From the NCBI GenBank assembly GCA_946894095.1, contig OX335645.2:18623001-18687000 (forward strand): DNA of 64,000 nucleotides, given 5' to 3'. Below, piece by piece: positions 1 to 12,800 of the stretch. A model generated the notes under the pieces. It was not told the origin of the DNA and made no database searches. It saw nothing but the letters and a program-made list of their open reading frames with translations. Positions within the stretch are counted from its first letter, which is position 1. Each line of letters begins with the position of its first letter. The DNA comes from Incurvaria masculella. Taxonomy: Eukaryota; Arthropoda; Insecta; Lepidoptera; Incurvariidae. A program made the translations under genes and the position numbers.

Positions 1-235
1 TTTATCGTTGAGTAATACACCTCCAAAGTTATTACATAAAACACGCGAAAAATTCGAACTTTGAGACCTTATAACATAGATATGGAACACAATTGTACAA
101 TGCCAATGGTCATCAGACATCTAGTTCGATCAAATAAAGCTATTTTGAGCAAAATTTTGGTTCTTTGACAAGAAATATGGGCGTGATCTTCTTTCTCCGT
201 TTGTATGGGGAGTTGAGCGGGATGGCCCACCTTAA
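1..235 (+). mobile_element. TTAA-ended MITE family A, copy cut by window start
   Basis: This is the right-hand part of a repeat whose complete copies lie at 45826-46387, 48220-48768 and 60497-61046. It ends in GGGATGGCCCACCTTAA, the inverted terminal motif of the family. The left end lies outside the window. The small ORF over it is not a gene. Confidence 0.8.
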
Positions 236-2190
236 GCGACATTTGATGCACTTCCGCGGCAGTAGCTCGGGTTCACTTCACAATTTGTGGTCAGATTTTT
301 CGAAGACATTTAAGCTAAAGCGATTTTAAATGGCTTCGATGCATTCTACGTACGCCACACTCGCGACTATGGCCCTCGCACAACCCGCAGGAATAAAATT
401 TAATTCATAAGCGACATGGCAAAAAATCGCCCGCGACCACACATCACGTATCGGCCGCTTCGATCGCGCCTTTTGTCGACTTGTCATTCCTGCTGGTATC
501 GCCGCGTTCGTATCTACACTCCGCGGCATACCGCGCCGCCTTCGCTCCGCCGCCGCAAAGGAAACGTACCAGCAGACGTGGCAACGCAGGGCGCACCAAA
601 AACAACCGATAAATATCTGCGTCGGGAGTCTGGTGGATATTTTTTAAGAAAGTTAATCCCACTCCGATTGCTTGCCTTCAAACCAAAACCCTTCTGTCAA
701 TTTTAGTGTAGTTAAAAGTGTACCCAGAAAGCAAGAATTTGTCTGCTCTGGGCCTACAAAACAAGGCGCAACCTCGGGCGCAACACAGAACGAACGAATT
801 GGACGCTACAAATGCGCCGCGCAGAGGCGCGATCGCGCCGCGCGCAGGAAATATTGCCCACAATCGTCGAGCTATTAATTCAACATGGACGCGACCCTAA
901 TTGCCAGAGCGAAATATTGTTGACATGCGATACGCATTATACTCGCAGATTTATTAAGCACGGCGACGAACGAATCCTTTTATTTGCTCCTTGTTTCTGT
1001 TCCCGCGGGTATTTTATGGTGCAAGATGCCGGAACGGCGCGAACGCGCGACGCAGACGGACACCTCGCCACGCTAGCTCGTTTATGCGTTCCATTTTTAA
1101 ATGCCGGGTTCTTCTTTTTTATTGGCTAGTAATGGATGCATTCGAGATTATCGTCTAGCCGTGTTCGTTTTGTTGTGGCTGGTCTTTTTGTAGACGATGT
1201 TAATTAGATGTTTCGATCGAATTGGTAGCGTGATGGTAATGTATGCTTACTCGGTTTTATCTCCAATAGGGTTCCAGCTGGAAAACGTTGAGTAAGTAGT
1301 GGATTAAAGGTTAGTTTATCGTTTTTAACACCGCAAGTTATATTTAATAAAAATCAGTAAACATGTTTTTTTCTCTTGAACCTTCATAACATTATCATTA
1401 AGTATGCATTTAAACGCTATTTAATATACTCACAATTGGCTTACAATATCAATAACCCCTTCCCATCTCGCTGGGCCAGTCTAAAGGTACAAAATATTGC
1501 ATTAACCGCCACAAATCATTAGCATACCCCTCGCGCGCAGCGTTGCCACGTGGCCGCCTCCGCGCGCCGTCGGTGTTGCCACAGTGTTGGAACACGGCGC
1601 TTCGGTGTTGCCTCTCGCATTAATCACAGGCCACTTACTGCGTGTTAAAATGGCGGGAGGCTGAGTCGGCTCCCGTGGCGCTAACGTGTTCATTATAGGC
1701 GGGCTTCGGCGTCGATGGCTCGAGGCTTTTGTACTGTCCGGAATATAATTTTCCGCTTTCTGATATTCTGAATTTGTAGATATCGAACCATTTGCTTTTG
1801 TTTTTATAAGAATTTGTTTATACCGAGATTCTGGATGAATATTGTGCGAATATAATACCTCACCTACTGTAATGATAAAGAACGTGAAATAAGGAATACA
1901 GGATAAGACATTGCGACCGCACCTAGCTTTTGCTTTGAAAAGCAAAATCAAGCGTGACTCGCGGTGATTTAAAATCCTTGTTCTTATTCCTGCAAAAACA
2001 GCAGAACTATAAAAATGTTTGCGCTTGCAATCTCTACAAAATTACCGGTGAATGTTTCAATGATTGTTTTTAGTAGGTAATTCTTGGTGGGTAATGATAG
2101 TGAACTGTGATCATCTCTCATCGTCTTATCAACCTTTCATTTATGTATGTCCAATCATAGGACAACGAGGATCTAATCCAACCTAACCTA
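236..2190. other. Intergenic stretch with two CpG-rich islands
   Basis: No gene could be supported here. Bases about 410-1110 and 1500-1710 are strikingly rich in CG and GCGC relative to the AT-rich surroundings. Overlapping ORFs on both strands in these islands look like by-products of base composition. The islands could be regulatory DNA or an untranslated exon, but nothing in the sequence decides this. Confidence 0.4.
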
Positions 2191-2194
2191 ATAA

Positions 2195-2605
2195 TCGCGG
2201 CCCACTAGCCCAGGTTGCAGCGCTCTGCCTCTCACGCGAAATTGGTTGGGTTCAATCCTCATCCCGTTCATGTATTAACAACATTTGTTTTCTATCTTTA
2301 AGTTGAATTGCATTTCATCACGAATGCGATCGGTTCCATGGTTTGGAATCCATATTAAAATGTGGGTACCCTTCCTCTACGCCTTGTTAAGCCCTGGATT
2401 GTTACGGATTGGTTGAAAATATAGCCGAAGCGGCCATAAAAAAGTCCGTGTTTTTCAGTTCAGTTCAAGTTTCAGTAGCCGTGCTCATAAAGGGAATATC
2501 CTGGCATGACAGCTCATTCCTTTGGGAATGCAGTGTGCTGGACTAATATCACGACTGTATGTAGGTGTGTTACATATTATACATTCATGTCCAGTCTCAT
2601 TAACA
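2195..2605 (+). mobile_element. tRNA-derived SINE, diverged copy
   Basis: This copy follows the SINE consensus seen best at 58427-58820. It has a head with an A-box-like TAGCCCAGGTTG and a B-box-like GGTTCAATCC, then the family landmarks GGAATCCAT, GTAGCCGTGCTCATAAAGGG and CCTTTGGGAATGCAGTGTG. It is diverged, with small indels, and has no clean A-tail. Confidence 0.75.
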
Positions 2606-2612
2606 AATTAGG

Positions 2613-2702
2613 GCCTGGGACCTACAGGTTTTACATTGGTTCTGAACCATAGAGCGAACTGCATTCTCAACGAAAATTCACTTATCAATCTCCGGTTTCG
2701 AA
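2613..2702 (-). mobile_element. SINE fragment
   Basis: Only the middle of the SINE is present, in reverse orientation. Matching pieces are GACCTACAG, TTTTACAT, CTGAACCATAGAG and CACTTATC. It lies tail to tail with the copy just upstream. Confidence 0.6.
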
Positions 2703-3799
2703 CCCGTGGTATTCGACACAAGATACCCACAGGCATTACCCCTTCGTGTGCGTTGCCCGTAATGAATAGAGCGTCGCGTTGTTCTCTTTGTAGTCCGAGG
2801 GCCGTTCCGGTGATGCACTCTGAACCCGCGGCCGTGCGATGCCGCGCCAGATAGTGGCAGATTGTTGTACGCTGTATCAGCCGCATCTGCCGACGGTAAT
2901 GAGAGCGATCTCAACAGTAGCCGGTGCGGTGCTAGACTAGGAGGTCGCGACAAAAATCGTAACGATAACGTAAATGGCTTTGGCGTGCCTATACGTTTCA
3001 GTTCAACATTGGTGAATGTGGGGTGTAGGTAATTAATAAGAGTATTAACATCATCTTAAAAAATTCAGCGCAAGATCTATTACGCAATATCAAGATCTAA
3101 GTATAATAAATAGTATTTTCATTATATTTTTACGTATATTTTTACTAGTAAGTACATTCTGTATATCCAAAAAATATGTCTTTGAATGAATTAATATTAT
3201 TATATTAGGAGACGTATACAAAGAAAGAGAGAGTGAGAGAGAGAGGGCAAGAACGAGAACAAATCAGATTGTTAAAAAATTGCCGATTGAAGAGGAGAAT
3301 TCCTCAAGACCTCATAACAAGTTGATCTCTTTACCTTTGTAAACTATTAGGTTGCTTCACTGGAAGCAATCCTAGAAAGCCAACACTAACCGTTCACATA
3401 ACTATTACTGAATGTCCAAATATGCGACAGATTGTAATATATAAGGGAGATAAAAAAATAATAAAATAACAAAATGTTTTTTTTTGCTGTTGTTGGTGAT
3501 TTATTCATGTTTATTTATTTTATTCAACATTACAATGGTAAGAACAATATAATCCCTACGACCTAGACTGGCCCACAGGCTGTATTATAGGTGGTAGCCT
3601 ATTAGTATCTATTTACTTGCACCTGCACACTTGACTCTATAGCTTTCCGATTTATTATTATTTTGCTTATGAACGAGCAGCCGAAGCTGGTATGTACGAA
3701 TCTTGGTTTTTTTAGTTTAGATTTTAACAAACGGTGTTTTTTTTGACGAGTTGATAAGCTTCAATATTCTCCAGTTATGTTTAATTAATTGGTTTTGAT
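2703..3799. other. Intergenic stretch, GA-rich microsatellite
   Basis: No gene is seen. A GC-rich patch runs to about 2960. A GA-rich simple repeat occupies about 3221-3247. The rest is AT-rich and without recognisable structure. Confidence 0.4.
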
Positions 3800-4800
3800 A
3801 AAAATTTATCAGTTTTATTTCTCCACTCTATTTTTTTTATCCATCCAGGTTTTTTTAAATGAGTTTTTAAATGAGGCAGTTTTTCCAAAGGAAACTCTGT
3901 TCGATAGGAAGTGCTTTCTGGGGTTTGTAGCTGTTTTTTTTTTGTTATTCTTCAGGCTATGCCCACGAAGGTGAGTGTTTCTGTTTCTTGTATATAAGTC
4001 GACCAATTGAGAGCAGTCATAATATCCAGATGTGATCTTGAAGGTTCCGATAAGATCGCCCCGTTCTCGACGTCTTTCAAGGGTACTTAAACCGAATGCT
4101 TCAGCCTTTCCTCATAGGTTTTTGTCGAAGCTCCTTGGGATTTTTTTGTTGCTTTCCTTTGGACATTCTCCAAAAGGTTGATATCTTTCGCGAAGCAGGG
4201 ATTCCAGATTTGAAAATTCAATCGATTTCAAGAAATCTTAAAATTTTTAGCGATTTAAAAGTTTTACGTATAACGTAAAGCATTGAGTTTACTTGTTTGA
4301 CAATGACTTCAATATGGCTGGCCCATTTTGAGTCTTGACTCATAGAGACACCAAGCTCCCGCTGGGTTTTAGTAACCTTTAATGCTTCATTTCCTAACCT
4401 GTATGTGTATCTTCGGTTGGATTTTCCTATGTGCACAACTGTACACTTCAATGGTTTTTTTTTATTAGCCAATCTCTAGACCATTCTCATATTCTATCCA
4501 GGTGTTCCCTCAATGTTCCGCAACTTATAGTTGGGTCAGCAATTACTTTGGCATCGCCGGCAAAAATACTAATTGTTACTTTAATAGGGTTACTGAGGTC
4601 TGTAATCTAGATACCAAAGAGCATCGGAGCAAGACCAGATCCTTGGGGAACACCGCTGAGGACGTCTTTCATGTTAGACAGAAACGCACTGGAAAATTTC
4701 GCCCGGTCAGATAGTTGGTGATCCAGGTTAAAAGGTTAGAAGCCCCTTATTCCTAGATGTTCTAATTTAATGACAAATCGATCGTGAGGTGTTACTTCGC
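3800..4800 (-). pseudogene. Degenerate non-LTR retrotransposon reverse transcriptase (3' half)
   Basis: Read on the - strand, scattered frames spell a LINE reverse transcriptase. From 5' to 3' there is a GPQGSGLAPMLF-like segment (about 4650-4620), the catalytic box region at about 4560, an HIGKSNRRYTYRLGNEAL segment followed by LGVSMSQDSKWASHI (4472-4340), an ERRRERGDLI-like motif broken by stops (about 4080-4040) and a C-terminal HFLSNRVSFGKTASFKNSF block (3930-3840). This order is the usual one for CR1/Jockey-like elements. The catalytic box reads FAGD where an active enzyme has FADD, and the frame is interrupted by stops and shifts, so the copy is dead. It is not the same family as the intact LINE at 37.9-41.7 kb. 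Confidence 0.8.
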
Positions 4801-6900
4801 CGTCGCCACAATATGACGGCTTGCACTGTGTTGATGGATGTGGAGTTATGTGCGCGTCGTCTCCCGTCCTACGTACCGCAGCGGCTCCATTGTTCACAGA
4901 TCGGCGCAGATTCGCATCTAGCGCCGGCCGATGTTCTCCTTCCCTAACTACCGGTTGTGGCGTTTTACTTCAATTTGGTGCGATTTGCAACTTCGCTCGT
5001 ATACGGACAGATGCGGAGTTGATAGGCCGTGTGCGGTGCGCGTGGACTACGTGAGGACCGGCCCTCGCTTTAGCTAGGAGACCAAAGCTGCTGGTTCGAA
5101 TGGGCTCAGTTACATTGGATATTTTGCGAATACATTTAATTAAAGCAATAGAACGATTTCTAGCTAAACGTTGACACTTGTTCTCCGATTTTTTTTAATT
5201 AAGACCGTAACGCTAAAGCCATAGACATTATATATATAGAATAACTTGGATTTAGAGCGACATGGTCCCCCCAAAGGTATTTTGTATAGCTTTAACATGC
5301 ACACATTTTTTTATGATTTTTAATTAAGACTTTAACTTTGATTTAGTTTTTCTATCTTATGAGTTTTCTGTGTTCTAATAATTAAAAATACATAAAAATG
5401 TATTTAAAAAAGGTTAGTTAAAATAATGGAATCATTATTTTTTTCCGAAAAATAAAAAACTACTTTAGCAAAAAAAATATCTTTCAGATACTGAATCATT
5501 ACTTAAAATACTTATCGTTGCATATTATAGTAACGTAATAAATCCATTTTTGTGTTGCTATCAAACTGCTAATCCTCTTCTGAAACAACTTTTATTTTGT
5601 GACTTCTGTAACTTTTATACGGATATTTACAAAATTAACTGAGCTGAACATAAACCAAATCCCTAATTTAGCATCGTTGCTCATGGTGTTTCAAAGTCAC
5701 AGGTCTCGTAATAAAATTCATAAATGCCACCGTATAAATTAACGCGCTGCCATAAACTGCAAGCAGCAGCGCCTCCGCCAAATTAGAGGCAGCAGCGGCG
5801 CCCGTCGATCCGCGCGATAACAGTGGGCCGACGCAACACAAATCGCGACAAAAAATAATAAATCTCGCATCGGGCAGCAACAGATTCCTCGTCAATTGTC
5901 TGTCAATCTTGCAGGGTCTCGTAACGAACGCTCCGGGCGTGCCTTGTAAATTCGTGGGGGCCTCGCGCGTGTATTGTATGCAAAGCGGCGGAGCCACCAC
6001 TTAGCTGCAACAGATGTGAGGGCAGTCACGGAATCGTATTTACAAATTTGGTATTATTCCGTATCACGATCTATTTAAAGTAGTTCTAGAAATATATGGC
6101 TTGTATTGCTATTTAAAACTCGTTGCACCTAAAATTCTATTTGATTATTTCTTCTTCATTTCTCTGTCTTTGACAGATGAATTTAAGTATGTGTTTGTTT
6201 AATTTAGTGTATAAAATCTGTAAGTGATGAAAATTTAGCTGAAATCAAACAATTACGCTTTACGTTTTCAAGTATTTCACTTCATGTATCAGCCCGATTG
6301 TCCCACTGTGTGGCCCGCGAGAGTTATTGTTCCTATTGATCGCGAGATTACAACTTCTGGACTTGTCGGCTCATTCCGCGCGACTCGCCAAACTTTGAAT
6401 AACTCGCACTTTGCACCCACACCATTTCCATCGCAATTATTGAGGCCATAGGGTGGTTTTTCCTTTCGATGTTGCGGCAAATATACGTCGGTTTTCGCGT
6501 ACAGATACGGCGCTATCGGCATCACCTTAATGATGTCCCCAGATGGTCCGGATAGCGGCGCGCTGCGTCCCATTGTGCGCGCGCTACTGAGGAGTTTGCA
6601 TATAAATTTGTAGCGATTTGCGCTACCGCGGAACCACTGTGTAATGATGTGAGAATAAATACTGATTTCAGATAAACTATTGTGAAAATCGCGAACGCAG
6701 CTGCGTGGCTGTCCCGTATGAAAACAGCGACTATTATAGTCGCCATGAAAATATGACGTATTATGAACTTCGCTATTTGTATTTCGATTTTATTACTGGC
6801 ATGGATGAGATGAACAATGACTATTTTCTCGTCATAACGCATTTCAGATGGAAAAACAAATAATGAAGGAGTTATTGAATTCATTAAGTATTGTTTTGAA
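4801..6900. other. Intergenic stretch with three GC-rich islands
   Basis: No gene could be supported. GC-rich islands lie at about 4800-5080, 5740-6000 and 6290-6620, separated by AT-rich DNA. ORFs of 94-165 codons over these islands have no recognisable domain, and several overlap on opposite strands. The islands may be cis-regulatory DNA; this is inference only. Confidence 0.35.
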
Positions 6901-7257
6901 CAGAGCCGGTAGTCTAAGTTGTCACCTAAATTGGCGTTACGGCAAACCGATCGACTGGCGTTTTCAATTGTATGGAGAAATTGAAGAGCGCGCGCAGCGG
7001 GCGTTAAGCGAACTAACATTTGCGAGTCCGAGCTTGATTTGACAGCTTACTCAACGTTGCCGTAAATACGTCGACATTGCCGTTTACGTCCACTCCGCGT
7101 TTTCATACAAATCGGAAGTCCGCTTTTGACTTTGACAGCTTGAAGAAGTAAAACCACAGAATATCTAGTAAAAACTTGTATGGAGTTTGGAGAAAACGCC
7201 AGTCGATCGGTTTGCCGTTAACGCCAATTTCGGTGAGAACTCAGACTGCCCACTCTG
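6901..7257. mobile_element. Fold-back MITE with long terminal inverted repeats
   Basis: The left arm begins CAGAGCCGGTAGTCT and the right arm ends AGACTGCCCACTCTG, which are imperfect inverted copies. Complementarity continues inward for about 70 bases, including ACGGCAAACCGATCGACTGG opposite CCAGTCGATCGGTTTGCCGT. No transposase is encoded. I saw no clear target-site duplication. Confidence 0.75.
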
Positions 7258-7580
7258 GTCATGGATGACTATAATATCACACCCACCAACATGATACTAG
7301 CCGAACACACCGCCGAATTTCCATAGAATGTAAGGAACATGCGTGGACCTTCCCTTTATGAGTCTTATGAAAAACACAGACATCATTAACAATTAGACAT
7401 CCAATGCGATGGAATCAACCTGGGTAGGGTGAACCCAGCAGTGGCTTACAGTTTTACATGGATTCCGAACCATAGAACATATTAGGCAACTTAAACATAC
7501 TTATTAAATTGAGAAAGAGAAATAAAGTTGTGCATCCATGACCACTCACATGAAAAGCAAGTCCCCGCGCCTCTGAGGAA
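7258..7580 (-). mobile_element. tRNA-derived SINE, diverged
   Basis: This is a reverse copy of the SINE, recognisable from GTGGACCTTCCCTTTATGAG, CATCCAATGCGATGG, ACATGGATTCCGAACCAT and the head remnant AAGTCCCCGCGCC. It abuts the fold-back MITE directly. Confidence 0.7.
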
Positions 7581-8216
7581 CGAACAAAAAATATGGAACA
7601 AGGCACCCATAGACAAAATCTGAAACTGTCCAGAGTGGTTAAACATTTTATTAATACATTTTGCTCACCCGAAACATTTTTTTAACGTTTTTAATGACTT
7701 TAAATTTTAAATTTTATGAGAACCTTGAACGTCGAGAATATATACACAGGTCAAGATAATATACCACTAAAAATTTAAATGAAACCGCTTACTTGCGCAA
7801 GTAGGCAGCATCGCTGTGTGTGTGTGTAGATTAACCTAATTAGAGCAAAATGAACGGCCAGCTAATGACGAACACAAATAGGTGAATCACTCAAAGCAGC
7901 GTTTCACGACATAAACAAAATTTAGCCTTTTCATAGGGCCTAATGACGTTCGCCTATTCTGTATAAATTAGCTTAGAAAATTAGCCGTTGAGAAATTGTA
8001 CGCCGGTAACGCGCCCTTTCGAAAAATGGATGTCATTTGTGCTACCCTTAATGCGGTTAGGGTACCCTTAACCGCGACATTTCATTAGTTTTAGGTTCCT
8101 GAATAGTCTTTCATTTGTTGCACGCTCATACAGAATGTTTTTTCTTAACTGATCTTCGTTTTTGCCGGTTATGCCCACATTTTACTCCAACACAATTGTT
8201 TAGTATATTAGGGTGG
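7581..8216. other. Intergenic stretch
   Basis: This is AT-rich sequence with a short GT repeat at about 7814-7827. No gene or clear repeat element was recognised. Confidence 0.35.
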
Positions 8217-8636
8217 GTGTTTTTTTTTTTATGCGACCCGACATGGATGGCTAATACCACACAACTACCGTTATGATATTAGCCCAGTACACCACATTCC
8301 CGAAGGAATTTGGTGCCACGCCAGGACCTTCCCTTTATGAGCACGGCTACATTGAACTGGATGGAGAACACGGACAATTTTTCATTGCCGCTTCGACCAT
8401 CTTTTCATCCAATGCGATGGTACCAACCCGGGCGGGCTTAAACCCTACCACCTAGTAGGGGAAGGGGACCTACAGTTTTACATGGATTCCGAACCATGGA
8501 GCAGCTCGCATTCGTGATGAAAATGCACTTATCGAACTCGGAAAGAGAAAGACAGTGGTGCATGTCGGTATTGAACCCAGGTCTCTGGTACGCTAGGCCA
8601 GTCCCCGCGCCACTAGGCTACGAGCCGCTCGTTCGG
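8217..8636 (-). mobile_element. tRNA-derived SINE, near full length
   Basis: The + strand begins with a T-run, which is the SINE A-tail, and ends at the tRNA-like head near 8636. Read on the - strand, the head contains a consensus A box TAGCCTAGTGG and B box GGTTCAATACC, matching the RNA polymerase III rules TRGYNNARNNG and GGTTCRANNCC. This is the clearest copy for defining the promoter. Confidence 0.88.
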
Positions 8637-8859
8637 GTGTTTCGTTCTTGCGTAGTTCCATGTTTGTATTTTACTTATTTGCACTCAAGCTACTTTTTGA
8701 TACTTACGGCTCTGTACACCGGAACTGTAGTAAATAATTATTCAATTGTAGGTGTTGGTCAGAATCTCATACAAGAAGCTTATTCATTTATATTATTTTT
8801 CTATTGTTATGTAAATGCACTGTGAGCTCGCCTTATTAAATAAATAAATATAATAAATA
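8637..8859 (+). other. AT-rich spacer with TAAATAAA tail
   Basis: The stretch ends in a run of AATAAATAAATA-like units (8838-8868), which resembles the 3' tail of a retroposon. The sequence before it was not matched to any other copy in the window. Confidence 0.35.
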
Positions 8860-8869
8860 AATATATTAT

Positions 8870-9890
8870 AACAGAGGTTACTCTCAATCCATTGTACTCT
8901 GAATTTTCTGTAGGTGGTAGCATTTTTAATATAAGCAAGGGTTAATATAATATAGTTTTTTCTTAGCTACAAGAATAATAAGGTTTTCTGTTTAAAGTTC
9001 ACTTTAAAAGTGTCCGGGTTCTTTGTTTATAGGTCACTGTAAAAGTTAATGACAGAAATAATAGTATTAAAACTAAATCGTACAAAGGATTTACATTTTT
9101 TTTTTGTTGCCACTGGAGTGTGAAGGCATCGCTTTAAGCTTCTTTTTTGCGGCGACGCTAGGTTCTGGTCTCCTCTTTCCCTACAATATGGTTGATAGAG
9201 GCGATGGCTGTGCCCGGCATGATGCTCGTGAACGGGGTGCTGTTTGCGGGGACTGCTTGCTCTAACTGACAACATGTTAAATGGCGGGCATGGTCTTTAC
9301 AAATAAACTGATCTTTGTAATGAACTGTTGCATACGACATTAATAGTTGACTGTCATCAATTCTTATTAATTTTGTGTTTTTACCTGTGATTGTAAGCAG
9401 TGGCAAATACTTTTGTAAACTTACACTAAGCGGATGTTGAAAAAAACACCAGCGGAGTTTCTTACCAGTTCTTCTTCGCAGGAATCGCTGGCTAATGATA
9501 AAACCGGCCAAGTGCGAGTCGGGCTCGCACACGAAGGGTTCCGTACCATCGAACAAGATTTAACACAAAAAAAAAACACTTTTTTTGTATGGACTCCCTT
9601 TAATTCTTATTATTTTTAAATGTTACCTATTTGTTGTTATAGCGGCAAAATAAATACACACTCTGTACAAATTTCAGCTGCCTATCTATTACGGTTCATG
9701 AGATACAGCCCTGTGACAGACAGACGGACGGACGGACGTACGGACGGACGGACGGACAGCGGAGGCTTAGTAATAGGGTTCCGTTGGCACCCTTTGGGTA
9801 CGGAACCCTAAAAAATATGACAAATCCAAGTGCAGTGTACTGTCTATGGATGATGAATAAACAATAAACTTCTTGAACTGCATATTCAAG
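8870..9890 (+). repeat. Interspersed repeat family B, copy 1, split by family P insertion
   Basis: It matches 27222-27835 along its length: TCTGTAGGTGGTAGCATTT near the start, TGCCCGGC then GATGCTCGTGAACGG in the middle, and GTGCAGTGTACTGTCTATGG then ATGATGAATAAACAATA at the end. The match is interrupted at 9501-9816, where family P has inserted. The AATAAACAATA end resembles a retroposon tail. No coding capacity is seen. Confidence 0.8.
9501..9816 (+). mobile_element. Interspersed repeat family P, copy 1, nested in family B
   Basis: It begins AAACCGGCCAAGTGCGAGTC and ends GGTACGGAACCCTAAAAA. Near the right end is a GGAC/GACG simple-repeat run at 9717-9760. Repeats with these ends are common in Lepidoptera and other insects. 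The flanking family B sequence continues directly on the right with AAATATGACAAAT, so the insertion is younger than copy B. Confidence 0.85.
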
Positions 9891-12800
9891 TACATTGTTT
9901 TGGCCAGTCTTTCTAATTGAGAGGCTATTTAGTGATGTGGTACAACCACCAACCAACCATCTAAAGGTACCAAACCATCCCGGAACCCACACAGCACAAA
10001 AACAAACTTAAGGGACGAGAAATATGATTTGCATTGCCATAAGCATGAACATTATTTGAATAAATAAAGTTCGAACGTGTTTAAACATATGGGCCCATAT
10101 TGACATGAACTGGTCACTTCATCAGATTATCTTACTCATGCTTTTAACGTCGGCATCAATCCCTTTTTATGCCTTAATCTGTCTAATCTTATGAATAATA
10201 GTAAAACTCGTCTAAAAGCGGATAAGGCATCGCTTTCGTGAGACGGAATCCGAAGTATGTACATAATACATCTCGACACGTCTTAGAACTCTACCAGAGG
10301 TGCCGGCCGTTGCCATATTATAAAAGTCTAGATACATCTCCTAAATTGGTAGTCACATTGGTGAATGTTCAACACAACAAGCTACATTCAAATGAATTCA
10401 TGAGCCTTTAAATTATTTGCAATTCGTGTACGCATGGTTTGTGTTTTCGCGTTTATTGGCATAAAGGCATACAAGTTAAGCCTGCCCCCCTTTTAAGGGA
10501 TTCTCTAATATGTTATCGGTTACATTTACCATAAAAAGAAAATGTAAAAATTTTAGCATTTTATTTAATATTCCATGGGACAGGTTACTTTCACACCAAC
10601 TTTTGCACATACTCGTATAATTTGAATGGTGCACTATTTACGATAAAAACATTTTTAAATTTACCTAACAACCCTATATCTTGAGAAATGTTAGGCGTCA
10701 TTTCTTGGTTAAATTGCTAGTCTTATTTTTGCAATGTTTTAGAAAAATAACTATAAATGAAACATACCAATATATTGTGACAAACGTAAAAAAAGGTAGC
10801 AGGTTTTTGATAATACTTTATATACCTATTGTATGTATCTCTGTTACTTCTATCTATATATGTAGTTTGCTAGATGCGGCATGTATAAATGAACTTATAA
10901 ACACAGATCGTTTATTTAGGCCATATTTATAAATCCCGATCCCAAAAAAAAGGTTAATTCTTCAGATTATGAATCGGTATTAATAACGTATTTCGCATCA
11001 GAAAAGCTTGTGCATTTCCCATATCGGTGGAAGTATTTCGCTCCTTTCTGTTATCATTGGTCTTGTGTCAACGTGGTCAATAGATTTTTGAGCAGAGCAT
11101 TGAATGAGTCCAGATATCGGCGCTCCCGAAACCGTCCGGAATGCTATCATCATCGGAAACACAACGGGAGAGACGGCGGGGTGGGGCGGTGGGGCGGAGG
11201 GGCGGAGCTCATGCCAGCAGCGTAGTCTTGTGTTTGAATCTTGGTGTGGGAACATTTGTGGTTACGCGCGTAAAGAATGCGCACAGAATACATGGACGAA
11301 CCGTACATATACCGTTGAGAGTATATACGTATGTACGTACTATAGCAAAGTATGTGCTACATGTGCTGGTTTGAGTGAAGGAAGGTGGAAGAATAAGTAA
11401 TGTTAGCCGAAGATTTGACAATATAATTCGGTTTGAAAACCTCATAATATTTTATCTGCAAATTACAATTTTTAGGTCGATATTTGATCATAAAACAAAA
11501 TATGACACTCGCGTGATATTACTTCTTGAATTCCGCTGCCCCTTTCAGATAAGCGCAATAAATCGTCTCTTCACAATCCCTGATTGAGTCTGTGAAGATA
11601 GGTGGCGAAGCAAGGTGCGTTTTCGGGCAACTGATACAATGTCTCACATAACGCGAGGTTCGGTCCGTGAAGCTAGGTCGGCGGCGCCAGTAGAATCTGT
11701 CGTTATCTGGCGGCACACTCGCGCTTATCACGCCGCCGCTAATGCACGGACGGGCGCCGCACTACCGTCCGCCGCGCCGCGCCGCCTCCCCCGCGCCCTC
11801 CGCGCCGGACCGCGCCCGCGCCGGAACGCGCCCGAGCCTGGCCTCGTGCGTACCCTCAAGATTTGACGAGATTGGAAGCGAAAATACGTTGAAACGTTTT
11901 CCAAACTATGTAATTGCAAAAACGGCCACTGTAATTTTTAATAGAAGCCAATAAACAGTTTTTCTTATATTTATATAAAAATAAAAGGTACGATATTTAA
12001 AACAACTCAATGCAAGTAATTGGCTTTTATTCAAACATAAAAAGTATTTCTTTGTTTGAAGTTTCGGTTTCAGTTTCTTTATTTCGGCCATTAGATGTAA
12101 AGTAGACACTCGGATTCGTACGTTTTTTTCCTTTAAATATAAAAAAACATAGTTAAATCTGGGAACATATTAACCATTTTGAGATATTGTTTATTAGAAA
12201 AACTTTTCCGAACAACAAAAACATTTCTCACCTAGCCTTTTTAAAAATCTTTTCTAAAGTCATGTAATGGTAAAGGAAAATGGTATAACTTAATATAGAA
12301 CTTGATTTCCATATTTTTCTTTTGTTTCTTTATAATAGGTATATTAATATTTTATTATAGTTATACATACAGACTTTTGACTCCCCTTTCAAATGGATAT
12401 TCGCCGCTATTGTTTGCATTTCTCCGTGCTCAGATATTGCTCTACACATTTAGTTGAGTTGGTCATGCTTAGAAATATCCGTACACTTTTCTCTATGTTC
12501 AAGAAACATTGTAATCAAACAACGAACCGCGTGGTAATTGTAAGCAATCATTCATACATTGTATTTTACAAGAGCTTGTGATTAAACCGCACAATGACAG
12601 GAAGAAAAGTGATCTGAACAATCTATGATCATTGAAATGAAATCCGGAATCGACAATTTCGGATTCGAATAAAGAACCCCTTCCACATTTAATTCGCCGT
12701 CGTGAGAACTCCTCGAGGAACAGATTACGAGCCGAGCCGGTGTCGCCAGCGCGATATCTGCCAGCGCAGACGGCGAGTTTATCTGCCGCGCAGGAGCGGG

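Noticed and set aside
1502..1951. 149-codon ORF on the - strand
   Set aside because: Low-information translation across a CpG island and AT-rich flank; no family resemblance.
8590..8636. tRNA gene suggested by good A and B boxes
   Set aside because: The sequence does not close into a cloverleaf with acceptor stem and continues into the SINE body; it is a SINE head.
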